Assembly (NCBI GenBank): GCA_002633025.1
Contig: NMRB01000803.1
Coordinates: 185,730 to 249,729, forward strand
Source: Notospermus geniculatus
Taxonomy: Eukaryota; Nemertea; Pilidiophora; Heteronemertea; Lineidae
Direction of reading: 5' to 3'
DNA: 64,000 bases
A model generated the notes under the pieces. That model worked only from the letters and a program-made list of their open reading frames with translations, ran no database searches and had not been told where the DNA came from. A program made the translations under genes and the position numbers. Below are positions 53,399 through 63,049 of this stretch, in pieces. Within the stretch, counting starts at the first letter, position 1. Each line of letters begins with the position of its first letter.

Positions 53399-53810
53399 GG
53401 CACCAGATAACGAGCGTCGAATCAAACCAAAAACGCACATTAGAGATTTTCGAACAGACATTTTTATCAGGTATCAAAAGGATTCCCTGAAAGGTACCAT
53501 TCCATAAATCGTATAGGTAATTGACGACTGAACTGTCTCCTTTCTTGACCTTTAGGACAAAATATTTCCCATAATACCCGTATTTAAACAGTCCTCTTTT
53601 TTGCGGAACCGCGTATCTCTTATTAAGAATGAACTTTCGCTTGGTTAAATGGTAAAAATTCAGGCTGAGGACTGGGGCCGTTTCAGGGATTTCAACGGCA
53701 CCAAGATATCCAGTTAGTCGGTCAAAAAACCACGATGACAGCCCCGAAAGACTCAGTGGAGGCACAAAAGGTACCCGAGTTTTTAATCGGTACCGAATTA
53801 GATTGAATTC
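53399..53810 (-). CDS. Propeller-like gene B, exon 1 (of those visible)
   Basis: Acceptor TTTGCATTGTAG before 53810, donor GGTGCC then GTGTAAAC after 53399; 412 nt, entering phase 0 and leaving phase 1, which fits exon 2 at 53102. The protein starts EFNLIRYRLKTRVPFVPP and has FVLKVKKGDSSVVNYLYDLW, then NGTFQGILLIPDKN with a sequon (NGT), then NVRFWFDSTLVIWC. The LYDxxxGxFxG motif equals LYDFRSGKYAG in the exon at 55151 and resembles a beta-propeller strand-turn-strand unit. Intact in frame, unlike the duplicate at 35465. No known family recognised. Confidence 0.65.
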
Positions 53811-54170
53811 CTACAATGCAAAGCATTGTTTAAGTAGGTTGATATTTTTCGTAATGTTTTTAAAAAAATGAGATGGAAGACAGGGGTTAACGTACGTACT
53901 TTTCTTCCGAGACACAGCCGAACACAAAAAATGAACAAGATGACATTGTAAATGTCGTATGGTTCCCGATGTGCAGGTGCTTCTTCCGGTACATGAATGG
54001 TACATTGATAGAGATCAAGATACATTGATAGAAATCAGATACATTGATGGAGATCAGGATACACTGACAGAGATCAGGGTACATTGACTGATGGATTACG
54101 ATGAGGCCCATATAACTTGATCTCATGCCAATAACACATCCCGTAATTGACCTTGACCTTGATATCTGAT
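53811..54170. other. Intergenic or intronic, short tandem ATACATTGA words
   Basis: 54005-54090 has five units of GAGATCAGGATACATTGA type, about 20-27 bp each. No gene. Confidence 0.5.
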
Positions 54171-54326
54171 GGTCCTAGGACAAAATGTACCCGGACAATT
54201 GGTACTGGACAAAAGGTACCCGGACAAAATGTACCTAGGACAAACGGTACCCGGACAAATGGTACCTTTTGTCTGGTACATTTTGTCCTAGGTGTGTTTT
54301 GTCCAGGTACGTTTTGTCCTGTCACC
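54171..54326. mobile_element. Foldback of GGACAAAATGTACC words with 9-bp target duplication
   Basis: Six plus-oriented words (GGACAAAATGTACCC, GGACAATTGGTACT...) followed by four inverted ones. Ends GGTCCTAGGACAAAATG and, in reverse complement, GGTGACAGGACAAAACG. ATATCTGAT occurs at 54162-54170 and 54327-54335. The neighbouring unit of the host repeat (54446-54470, GACCTCTGATCATCAAGGTC) shows the empty site. Confidence 0.9.
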
Positions 54327-54332
54327 ATATCT

Positions 54333-54870
54333 GATCATCAAGGTCATTGCATAATCGAAATGGGCATTCTCAATAAACTAAGTATGTCTGATATCATGCC
54401 TCTACCTCTACCACAGGCAGAGATATTTCAAATTATCAAGTTTGACCTTGACCTCTGATCATCAAGGTCGTTGCATAATCGAAATGGGCATCATCAATAA
54501 CCTAAGTATGGGTGATATCATGCCTCTATCTCTACCACAGGCAGAGATATTTCAAATTATTAAGTTTGATATATCAAAATCTCATGATAGGCAATCACCC
54601 GGACACGTGAGGCTGAGAATTTTAACACAGTCCAGTCCTTGGATAAGCAGGCATGAACTAAGACTTGTTTCATGTTGCTCAGTTGACAATATGGCAAGTT
54701 ATCTCAAAATATGCAATTTGTGATATCGATATCACCATGACCCCTACATCTCAGATCAAAAGTAATCAGTCCATTCGATTCCTAGGGTATGAAAACCTAA
54801 GGGTAGAACTTGTTTCTGTTGCTCTAGGTGCAAAAGGAGCCGAGTTATGACATTAGATAAAAGCGTGACG
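54333..54870 (+). repeat. Dispersed repeat with 124-bp tandem units
   Basis: GATCATCAAGGTC starts at 54333 and 54457, each followed by GCATAATCGAAATGGGCAT and CAGAGATATTTCAAATTAT. 54595-54860 continues with the blocks shared with 13650-14010. Confidence 0.85.
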
Positions 54871-55038
54871 GACGAATTATCAAGTCTGATATGTTGATCA
54901 CATCATGATGGAGGCATCTGATGTTGAAAATGATTAGTAGGTCATTGGATTGCCCAGGTTGACAAACCTAGGGGCAGGATGTGTTACCAGGACTGTAGCT
55001 GTTGAAGGAGATAATTAGATATGAAGGCGTGACAGACG

Positions 55039-55143
55039 GACACACAAACAGACACACCACACCACACACACACAAATACACACACGCACAGACACCACGA
55101 CCAAAAACAATATGGTTCCCGATCGTGATCATCGGGAACCATA
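55039..55143. repeat. CA microsatellite and palindrome, element end
   Basis: (CA)n with AGACACCACGACCAAAAACA, then ATGGTTCCCGAT...ATCGGGAACCAT. Inverted relative of 33412-33555. Confidence 0.8.
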
Positions 55144-55150
55144 AAAAGTG

Positions 55151-56230
55151 TCAGCGGGCATGTTCTAGAATATCAACTTCACGAATCACCCACTTTGAAC
55201 CAATCGGCCTATTGGCAATGATGAACAAGGACCTGGATTTTTCGGTTGTCATGAAAACCCTTCTGGAATCACGACGAGGGTCATCCAAATAACCTTTGTA
55301 AAACTTCCGAAGTAATAGGGCTACGAACCATCGTACTGTCACATGAGAGAGCCTAACCTGACTTTTTCCATCGACACAGTCGAATATTTCAATTAGACTA
55401 ACTTTTGTGTATGAAAACACATTAAAATGGTAAATGTAGGTTCTGCTTGAATAATCATATCCTAAATAACGAAACCCGCCGGGGATTTTAATGGTGTTCG
55501 TGGATTGTAACCTAATATCAACAGATTTTGATAAATGTAAGGTGAATGCCCGTGCCACGTGCTTTCTATGATCATAATTCATCGAGGTTATAAGCAATGA
55601 TACTTCAAGGGCAAGAAAAAAGACTGCGGTGTCTGTGGGGGCAACATGCAGTAGCGCCGTTTTTACCGTGGCATTTTGTAACAAATGGAAAACAAAGCCA
55701 TTTTTCGCAGATTCTAAGATGAAAGTGTAAGCTATCATTAATAATCCATCGGGTCGAAAACAAACTACAGAGATCCCTTCCATGTTATCCTGGACGGTCC
55801 ACAAATGACGCACCAGGTCTCCGGGGCCATTCCACTCTAAACATTCCCTCTTTGTTTTCAGATTTATTCGACCAGCATATTTCCCACTTCTAAAATCATA
55901 TAGACTCATCGAAGGCTTCATACGAGATTTACGCTTTTGTGTAGTTCTCCCATTAAACGCGGAGAATATTGTGTAATTTAGCCTGTATGCAGGTAAAATC
56001 GACCTGTATTTCGTATATTTGTAAAATGTTACATTGTATCCTAGTCGACAACTTGAACTGATTGCGTCGATAAAATACGAAACCTGCCTATACAATGACC
56101 CACCAAGTGGCATGAAAAATATCACGAGAGATTTTGTTGGGTGGAAATGTAGAATCATCTGAGGTTGTTCTCCATCAACTGGCGGTATAAACGGTAACCT
56201 CCTGTGGATACTGTATTCTCCTAATGTCAT
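55151..56230 (-). CDS. Propeller-like secreted protein, large terminal exon
   Basis: A 359-residue frame ends at TGA (55151-55153). At its start TAAATCTTTAAG precedes ATG at 56230: an in-frame stop lies 9 nt upstream, and the AG directly before ATG is a possible phase-0 acceptor. The PAN exon at 60204 also ends in phase 0, so the two could be spliced. Three sequons (NVT, NYT, NAT), few cysteines, and repeated blade-like units: SLYDFRSGKYAGRINL, SVVCFRPDGLLMIAYTFI, GFVFHLLQNA, KIPGGFRYLGYDYSSRTYIY. It ends in SLFIIANRPIGSKWVIREVD. Homologous by motif order to 53399-53810 plus 52858-53102, which here lack an intervening intron. Likely extracellular; no known family recognised. Confidence 0.7.
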   Translation of the reverse strand: MTLGEYSIHRRLPFIPPVDGEQPQMILHFHPTKSLVIFFMPLGGSLYRQVSYFIDAISSSCRLGYNVTFYKYTKYRSILPAYRLNYTIFSAFNGRTTQKRKSRMKPSMSLYDFRSGKYAGRINLKTKRECLEWNGPGDLVRHLWTVQDNMEGISVVCFRPDGLLMIAYTFILESAKNGFVFHLLQNATVKTALLHVAPTDTAVFFLALEVSLLITSMNYDHRKHVARAFTLHLSKSVDIRLQSTNTIKIPGGFRYLGYDYSSRTYIYHFNVFSYTKVSLIEIFDCVDGKSQVRLSHVTVRWFVALLLRKFYKGYLDDPRRDSRRVFMTTEKSRSLFIIANRPIGSKWVIREVDILEHAR

Positions 56231-56300
56231 CTTAAAGATTTAACAAACATATCAGTATCAGCGATTTTATTCGTACTCTTAGAAATAATCACTCTTATTA

Positions 56301-56866
56301 GGTTTATTCCCAGTTCGCCCAATGCCATTTCGCCCATTGCCGTTTCGCCCAAATTTTTCCCGTTTCGCCCATTCTTTTTTCGCCCGTTCCCACTTCGCCC
56401 TCTTCCCATTTCGCCCAATATCTGTCCTGCCCTTTTGCCGTTTTGCCCAATTTTATTTTCGCCCATTGTTCATTTCACCCCAAAGCCATCTCGCCCAACT
56501 TTCCCATTTCGCCCAATGACCATTTCGCCCTTTTCCCACATGGTCCCTTCCCATATCGCCCAAACGCCATTTTGCGTTTGGTAATGGTATAGGGGCGAGA
56601 TGATGAATGGGCAAAATGGCATTGGGCGAATTGGTGAAGGGGCGAAATGGTTAAGGGGCGAGATGGCATTGGGCGAATCGGCAAAGGGTGAATTGGCAAA
56701 AGGGCGAAATGGTAAGTGGGCGAAAAGATGATTGGGCGAGGCGGTAATGGGGCAAAATGGTAAAGGGCAAAATGGGTAGGGGCGAGATGGCAGAGGGCGA
56801 AATGGGGAAAAAATTGGGGCGAAATGGGAATGGGCGAAATGGGATTGGGCGAACTGGGAAGTCACC
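56301..56866. mobile_element. Foldback of GGGCGAAATGGCATT words with 9-bp target duplication
   Basis: About 13 words of TTCGCCCAATGCCAT type on the left and about 14 inverted words on the right, period 16-22 bp. Ends GGTTTATTCCCAGTTCGCC and, in reverse complement, GGTGACTTCCCAGTTCGCC. CTCTTATTA flanks both sides (56292-56300, 56867-56875). It sits 71 bp upstream of the acceptor of the exon at 56230. Confidence 0.9.
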
Positions 56867-56879
56867 CTCTTATTATTTA

Positions 56880-57387
56880 TGATAACCATATAGCAGCTTC
56901 ACATCTCATTATCTTGCATATTGTCGCAGGCAAAATACACTTGGTGGACAGGGGTAAGCCTACAAATTGGCTATCATTGTAAAAGGCAGTTAGGTTATAC
57001 TGCCCATAACTAGAGTGTGGGGAGACCACAGGATCTGTTTATGATGACAAGATTATTTCTTGGTAAAGAGTGGCTGTCTCAGAGGTTAAACATAATGAAG
57101 AAAGAAAATTTTAAATCGGAAAATTTTTCAAGAATTGTGAAAAAAGTGATTTCATAAAATGTCATCTTTCTATTGATTTATTAAAATTGATTTCTGGTAA
57201 TACTCAATGATTCTATGGCCAACGTGCGTGCAAATGCCATTGCTGTAGTTCCAATGGTTTTTGAGATACAGTGTACGAATAGGAAAACCTGGTGTCCTTT
57301 TACTTTCCTACACGAGAATACAACGGGAAATTGCAGTTGTAAGCACATTGTTAGAATGAATAGAGGAAACTTTTACCACCTAAACTA
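56880..57387. other. Presumed intron, gene-free
   Basis: If the PAN exon at 60204 splices to 56230 this is intronic. No repeat or domain recognised. Confidence 0.3.
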
Positions 57388-57776
57388 TATCGGGTGTCCA
57401 AAAAAGTGAACCGCTTTTTGACAACTATTTTCTCAGCGACAGATTAACCCCATGGTATCATCAACAAGTCTGCAAAATATCTAAGAGAGCTGTCGCAAAT
57501 TATGCGAGTACCGGTATTGTCAAATTCAAAACAGCATGTCAAAAAATCCAATATCAGAGCTGTGCAATGTGACCTTCATCATGTTCAAGCAGGTGTTGAC
57601 ATGCTGTTTTGAATTTGACAATACTCGCAAAATTGGTGACCGATCTCCTAGATATTTCGCAGACTTGGTGTTGATAGCCTAAGGTTACTCTGTGAAAATT
57701 CCCAATGAATTCTGTTTAGCTATCGCTGAGAAAATACTTGTCAAAAAAGCGGTTCACTTTTTTGGGACACCCGATA
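57388..57776. mobile_element. mariner-like MITE with TA borders
   Basis: TATCGGGTGTCCAAAAAAGT-GAACCGC and, inverted, TATCGGGTGTCCCAAAAAAG; TA on both sides. Inner inverted TGTCAAATTCAAAACAGCAT. IS630-Tc1-mariner style ends. Confidence 0.85.
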
Positions 57777-58700
57777 TAGGCAGCCTAATGCTTTTTACAT
57801 CCGCTTGGCTTTGCCAGGGAAGCTAGTCCACCGTAGCTGGCGACACATCAATTGAATGCAATTTGCTCTGTATGTCGGTTGCGATCTTTGCCCAATTCAG
57901 CGAAATATATTTATTAGGTAGCATTCTACACTATTTCACCCTGAAACTTCTAAAACGTAATGATGGAGGGTGTGAATTTGATGAAAAAAACAGGGAATTT
58001 TCCTACTTCCTGCTTCATCTACCCCTGGAAAGATCAACAGGTGAATTGAACTCCATGCCCTGTTACTAAGTAGTATAGTTAGTGCTGAGTACAGGAAGAA
58101 CAAACTAATAGGAGCGAGGTTGATGTCACGCTCGTTTACCGCTTTCCAAACAGATAGTTCCAAAAGATTAGCAGCAGCGGCTGATAGAAGTACGAGGGCA
58201 ATACAGTTAATATCATTTGTTAATAGTGAAGAAATAACCTTCGCTAATCAACTATTTTGGAGTAGTTAACATGTATCCTGCCAATAAATTATCAATTCTA
58301 TCTGGCCGTATTACGCGAAGTGATATCGAAAAAAAGTCCCCGGCACTTGGTTCCAGATCTCACCGCTAGGATTGATCCTTTCGCTGTGTGATGCTTGCAG
58401 TGTGTGTAAACACTCAAACAGCGTGGAATACAAGTCCTGCTGCGTGTCGTGGGGACTTTTAACTGCCGATGGGAAGTAGTTGGCTGCATCAATCTAGGTC
58501 AACGCTGGGAAAGGCTGTCGTGGATTCCAAGACTTGCCAAGAGCGTGCGGCCGATTGTCAGATTGTCGGTACTGGTGTAAGTTTTTTCAGCGTTCCTCAT
58601 CTGTGAGTGTTCCTTTATATAGGCCTTATCGCAGCCGCCACGTTGGAGGCCAGCCAGGCGGAAAGGGTCCCGTCATCAGCGCCCCCGCAGTACAGTATGT
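57777..58700. other. Gene-free stretch
   Basis: Several short frames, no domain. Nothing else supported. Confidence 0.3.
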
Positions 58701-58707
58701 TACAGTC

Positions 58708-58876
58708 CGAAGTCTGCCAAAACAATGTCGCCAATGCGCATGCCCACAACCCCGGCACTGCAGCCCAAACCACGTGCATTAGTTTATATTTATCGTAGTA
58801 ACCAATCAAATTGCGTTTCAGCTGGTCGTCGGACATGCGCATCGGCGACATTGTTTTGGCAGACTTCGGATGGCGG
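58708..58876. mobile_element. Small inverted pair (~45-bp arms)
   Basis: GTCCGAAGTCTGCCAAAACA, ATGTCGCCAATGCGCATG at 58707 is inverted at 58833-58873 (CATGCGCATCGGCGACATTG). Confidence 0.8.
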
Positions 58877-59304
58877 AATTTATGAAGTTTGGAAAAATTC
58901 GCCGAATAAAGTCGTCGAAATTGAGTGGAAGCAATCGTTTAAACTGGAAAATAGGATATCGTCACACTGAATACGGTTCTCAAGGTTCGTTGTGCAAAGT
59001 TTCATGGCGGAATATTGAATATTTGGGCTGTTAGGGCGTCTGAAGCGAGAGATGTATGATTGCTGTATTTTTCAGCTGTGTTGAGTGGCAACACTTCCCG
59101 TACTTTATACTTACACGATGTAGGCCTATGTTGTGTAGGCATGGTAGGCCGAAGGCCTAACTCTGTCTGCCTGGACCCGATCAGAAAACCTATTTCACCC
59201 AGAACCACAGGCCACTGTGGTTCATGTATGGTATTTTGGCGGAGTTTGCCTCCCATATGATGTAAAGTCAATGTGAGCTGCCACCTAGTGTTAAGAATAA
59301 GAAT
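58877..59304. other. Gene-free stretch
   Basis: No gene, exon border or repeat end recognised before the LINE fragment. Confidence 0.3.
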
Positions 59305-59850
59305 AAATGGTTCGGTATTGGCCCAAGACCCATCAACATATTACACGCGCGATTGCGAAACAGATGCAGTAATTTATCCGCTGATGTATATGCCAACCAT
59401 GTAATTCCTTCCCCTACCTGCAATCAGTGCTCCTCAAACCAGCCAGAACATGCTGATCACTTCTTCCTTCACTGCCAAAAGTACTCAAATACCAGACATT
59501 TACTCATTGCAGATACACACCTCATCATATCAGCAAACAATTTAGCACTTTCTGCAGAACTACTGCTAAATGGCCATCCAACTTTGTCTCTTGCAGAAAA
59601 CACTTTGATCACTAAAGCTGCACATAAATTCATCGAACGCACGAAACGTTTCTAGACCTTGTACATACATAATTCCGCCGCACTTTCTATTACTGTATTG
59701 TTCAAGTTACAACGTTCGCCCATATATTACTGTATTGTAAGATATGTTACATTCTGTAGAAATCTATAAGCCTTTGGCTTTTTCTTCTCCAGAAGCTGTG
59801 TATTATATTTTGAATAATCTTACAGTACGTAAAAAAAATAAGAATAAAGA
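59305..59850 (+). mobile_element. Non-LTR LINE 3' fragment
   Basis: A frame from about 59305 to TAG at 59653 reads WFGIGPRPINILHARLRNRC, then CNQC and HADHFFLHC: the C-x2-C...H...C zinc-binding C-terminus of non-LTR reverse transcriptases. The tail ends AAAAAAATAAGAATAAAGA (59828-59846), and AAGAATAAGAATAAA lies just before the start (59291), a plausible target duplication. 5'-truncated. Confidence 0.8.
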
Positions 59851-60203
59851 ACCAGCATGGTTGATCTTCGTCTTTCGATTTCGTTCTTCCAAATTCATTC
59901 AAGATTTCATTGCCTGAGTGGCTTTCAAGGGAACTTCCTCCCGACACAATATCACGACCGATCCGAGAGTTGTAATATTTATGTCATGAAGTTGATGTGA
60001 TGACATTTATGTCATCGCCTGACGTAATGAGCATTTCATTTTTCTGCATGAATCGACTCCACTGGCTACTGCTTACGATAGTTTGGACACCCACAATTGC
60101 ACGACTTACCAGTTGCAAGTCTCCAACCTCGACGAGACGGCCGCGCCGAGTGTCGCGGGAAGGGCCCAGCGCATACACAATACAATGACAACGAAGTACT
60201 CAC

Positions 60204-60487
60204 CATTTTCTGATACATACGAGCTCCCGGGTATGCATATGCCTCCTCTTTCTCCATACACGTCACTTTCTTTTTATTAAATTGACAAACAAATACTGTG
60301 TCATCGCGGAAAAAGTTAATTGTTGAACAGTACTCCTGCAAACACTTGGCGGCACATATCAGGGTCGAACGTGTCCCCTCGTGCACGGAATCAGGTTTTA
60401 GAATACTCCAATTAAATACAACGTTTTTGAAGTACTCTGCAACGATTCTGCCTCCGAAATTTGAATCAAGCATGTCTCCAGACTTCC
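60204..60487 (-). CDS. PAN/apple-domain exon
   Basis: The minus-strand frame ends at a strong donor (CAGAAAATG then GTGAGTAC) in phase 0. Its start is uncertain: ATG at 60473, or an acceptor AG near 60487 (GGAGGAAG). The sequence KNVVFNWSILKPDSVHEGT (with sequon NWS), then STLICAAKCLQEYCSTINFF and FVCQFNKK, gives a PAN Cys pattern, ending YAYPGARMYQKM. The layout equals the PAN exon at 32145. The next compatible exon downstream is 56230-55151 (phase 0), implying a PAN plus propeller-like secreted protein. The signal-peptide exon is not found. Confidence 0.65.
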
Positions 60488-60537
60488 TCCAAATTCAATC
60501 TGTACCCATTATATTTGCAAAGCAACCAACCGCTTGA

Positions 60538-60872
60538 CGCAAGGGCCCAACGCGCCGCGTAGCGGCCAACAGCAAAGCTAGCCAAAGACTTTTCACGGGT
60601 CAGTCAATAGAATTGGACTCATAGATGAAATGCGTCTAATGTTCAGATGGAATATACCGGACGGTTGGTTCACGTTTTTAGTGGCTGTGAACGTAGATGG
60701 GTACATTATGTAGCGACTGACAGATTTGCTGGGGACTTGCTCTGTGGATGTTGTAAAATGCGATTTTTGGAAGATTATTCTGATTTGTAACGTCATTTCT
60801 AATTATCATAAAAATATGTTGAGTAGCTGGGATATGTTTATAAACATTTATTGAGCAGCCACCATCATGACG
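60538..60872. other. Gene-free stretch
   Basis: 60534-60565 resembles 46540. Nothing else supported; could be the 5' intron of the PAN gene. Confidence 0.3.
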
Positions 60873-60945
60873 TGGCCGGCTGGCGCATCGTTAGAGCGTC
60901 CGGCTCTGAATCCGGGGCGCCGGGTTCGAGCCTTGCGATAGGAAT
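60873..60945 (+). mobile_element. tRNA-Gln-like pseudogene or SINE head
   Basis: GTGGCCGGCTGGCGCATCGT-TAGAGCG, anticodon arm CCGGCTCTGAATCCGG (loop CTCTGAA, anticodon CTG) and GCCGGGTTCGAGCC. The 3' side TTGCGAT cannot pair with the 5' end, so the acceptor stem is absent. Confidence 0.6.
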
Positions 60946-61077
60946 TTTTCACGTGTCTGTTTCTCTGTTTATTTTTTTTTGCTGAAAACGTTTAGTCGCT
61001 GGATGAATATCTCCCCAGCCCTTCCATTTCCCAACAAATCTGCATTTGCTGATAAATACTTATAACCACAGATCCCT

Positions 61078-61141
61078 GTCAGCTGCCCTGCATTCAGAGA
61101 GACTTTTTCACTAAAGTCTCTCTGAATGCAGGGCAGCTGAC
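61078..61141. repeat. Perfect 29-bp hairpin
   Basis: GTCAGCTGCCCTGCATTCAG-AGAGACTTT, loop TTCACT, perfect inverse. No terminal motif of the MITE groups. Confidence 0.8.
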
Positions 61142-61212
61142 TACCATCCACATTCCCCTCCCAGTCACCAAAAATATCAACACCACAACTAACGTTCAAG
61201 ACTACTGGGTTT

Positions 61213-61761
61213 ATGCTATTTACACACTAGAGCGCGGTCCGTTACGAACGTCACGACTGGCCATTCGCAGCTGATCGTGAAATGTTTGTTTAATTCTCTG
61301 AGGTTTCACGTTTGGATACGAGGTGATGCGATTCAAAACGTTTTGATGCGCTTGGATGCGATATGGTCGCGAGTGGTCAATTTCAGGTGGCACGGTTGAA
61401 ATCGTGGTCTTAATCGTGGGGTGATCTTGGTGATCCTATCAGATGTTATCACATCTTGAGGGCAATCGTGACAATCGTGTTGATCGTAGAACATTTTTGA
61501 ACCGTTCAAAACTTTCTACGATCAATACGATTGCCAAGACTGACCTCAACATCTGATAAGATCTGATAGGACATGTAGGATCACCACGATTACTCCACGA
61601 TTTCAATCAGGAACCTAGCAAAATTTTTGAAACGTCCAAAATTTTTCTTACGATCAATACGATTGTCATGAACTGACCTCAGGATCTGATAGGATCACCA
61701 CGATTTCTCCACGATTAAGATCGCGATTTCAATCGTGGCGTGATTCGTGAGAGTGTGAACA
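61213..61761. mobile_element. MITE, ATGCTATNTTCACACT ends, ATCGTG words inside
   Basis: TATGCTATTTACACACTAG at the left; inverted AATGCTATGTTCACACTCTC at the right. Inside, words such as CGATTTCAATCGTGG, GATCAATACGATTG and CTGATAGGATCACCACGATT occur in both orientations, two inverted sub-pairs. Confidence 0.75.
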
Positions 61762-62333
61762 TAGCATTACTATCTGCGGTCGTCTTGTCCTCCTGACAAG
61801 ACGACAAGATTTCTACGTTGTCCGAAGCTCAACTTCAGGGTCGGTGTCGCTGCGAGTAATTTCGCGATCCACCGATGGAATCTACTCCAACTATACAATG
61901 GAGACGGCCAGCCTGCACTTCCTACAGACCAAGTGGTCTTTGAAAATGTTAATTTTGCGGTCTGATGAGAACCCCGTGTGGTTACTGATCCGTCACAAAC
62001 GAAACGACATTATTCCGTTATCATTACATGAGCAAGTTCCATTATACAGCCATGGCTGAATGGCGATGCCAAGGACACATCAGATAATGGCATACATTTT
62101 CAGTCATGCATTTCGCAATATGGCTCGGTTATTTTTCAAACGAATGCCGGTGTATGTATGAGAATGCCCCCCGTATGACAATGCCCGCTTTATTGTTCGG
62201 CGGACACTCAAATACAGAAAGACATGTTGATCAGTGCCTCCCCCATTGTCACGTCGCGGCTTATTCCGTCAATCTTTTGTTGGGAGGCACTGGCAAACGG
62301 GGGGCACTGAAAAACATTACACCGGGACTCCTA
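61762..62333. other. Gene-free stretch with weak coding look
   Basis: The plus-strand frame 61844-62059 is open but has no border or domain. 62239-62310 carries an inverted GCCTCCCCCATTGTC / GGGAGGCACTG, similar to 29625-29670. Confidence 0.3.
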
Positions 62334-62733
62334 TAGCCATATTCATAAAGGGTGTTTAGCCTGATCAGCGTACAAATTCTGCATTATACAGGTTAAAGGC
62401 CTAGAAAACTATTGTCTGATGTATGTATGGTGCTTCACCAGAGGCGTGTACCCGCACGATAATCATATGCGTACAACTTTCCTGCGTCTAAGTCCAAGGG
62501 GACAAAGGAAAAGTTAAACGATCAGGCAGGCTTGTCTAGAATTTGTCCAACACTTACTTTTGTCCTCCCACACTGAGACACAGGAAAGTTAGACGCGTGT
62601 GATCATCTTGTGGGTAAATGCCAGAGATCAGGCAGCATACAGAAGACAGAACAATAGTTTTCTAGGCCTTTAACCTGTGTAATGCAGAATTTGTACGCTG
62701 ATTAGGCTAAACACCCTTTATGAATATGGCCCA
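62334..62733. mobile_element. MITE, CCATATTCATAAAGGGTGTTT ends
   Basis: Uninterrupted relative of 49773-50990: ATAAAGGGTGTTTAGCCTGA, CAGCGTACAAATTCTGCATT inverted at the right. Inner arms AACTTTCCTGCGTCTAAGTC and inverse. Confidence 0.9.
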
Positions 62734-62774
62734 TAGTTTTCTATCCTAGTTTATAGGGCAATTCTATCTATTAA

Positions 62775-62916
62775 TAGGGAGGTTGAGATCAGCGACTTAT
62801 CACGAATCCTTATATGTATACAGATAGAATTTTGTACAACGACGACAAATTTTGTGCACATTTCGATCTGTATACGTATAAGGATCTCTGATAAGTCGCT
62901 GATCTCAACGTCCCTA
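62775..62916. mobile_element. MITE, TAGGGAGGTT ends
   Basis: TAGGGAGGTTGAGATCAGCG, ATCCTTATATGTATACAG and inverse. Third element with these ends and its own arms. Confidence 0.85.
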
Positions 62917-63049
62917 TTGAAATTGCCCATGGACGTTTTTGTCTCCTGTGTGATGTACTAGACGAACAAATGACAAAAATGTTAAGTTGAAATGTTCCAG
63001 GGTATCATGATAATGGTCATAATTTCGCATACATTGCATGTAGAGGGTA

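Noticed and set aside
54074-54458. Long open frames across the GGACAAAATGTACC array
   Set aside because: Low-complexity translation of the word repeat on both strands; no protein character.
1090-56866. CRISPR-like arrays among the short-word repeats
   Set aside because: Units abut or have tiny irregular spacers, occur in both orientations, and the genome is clearly animal.
56227-56889. Arg/Pro/Phe-rich open frames in the GGGCGAAATGG array
   Set aside because: Frames on both strands arise from the repeat word lacking stops.
60873-60945. Working tRNA-Gln gene
   Set aside because: The anticodon arm and B box look right, but the acceptor stem cannot form.
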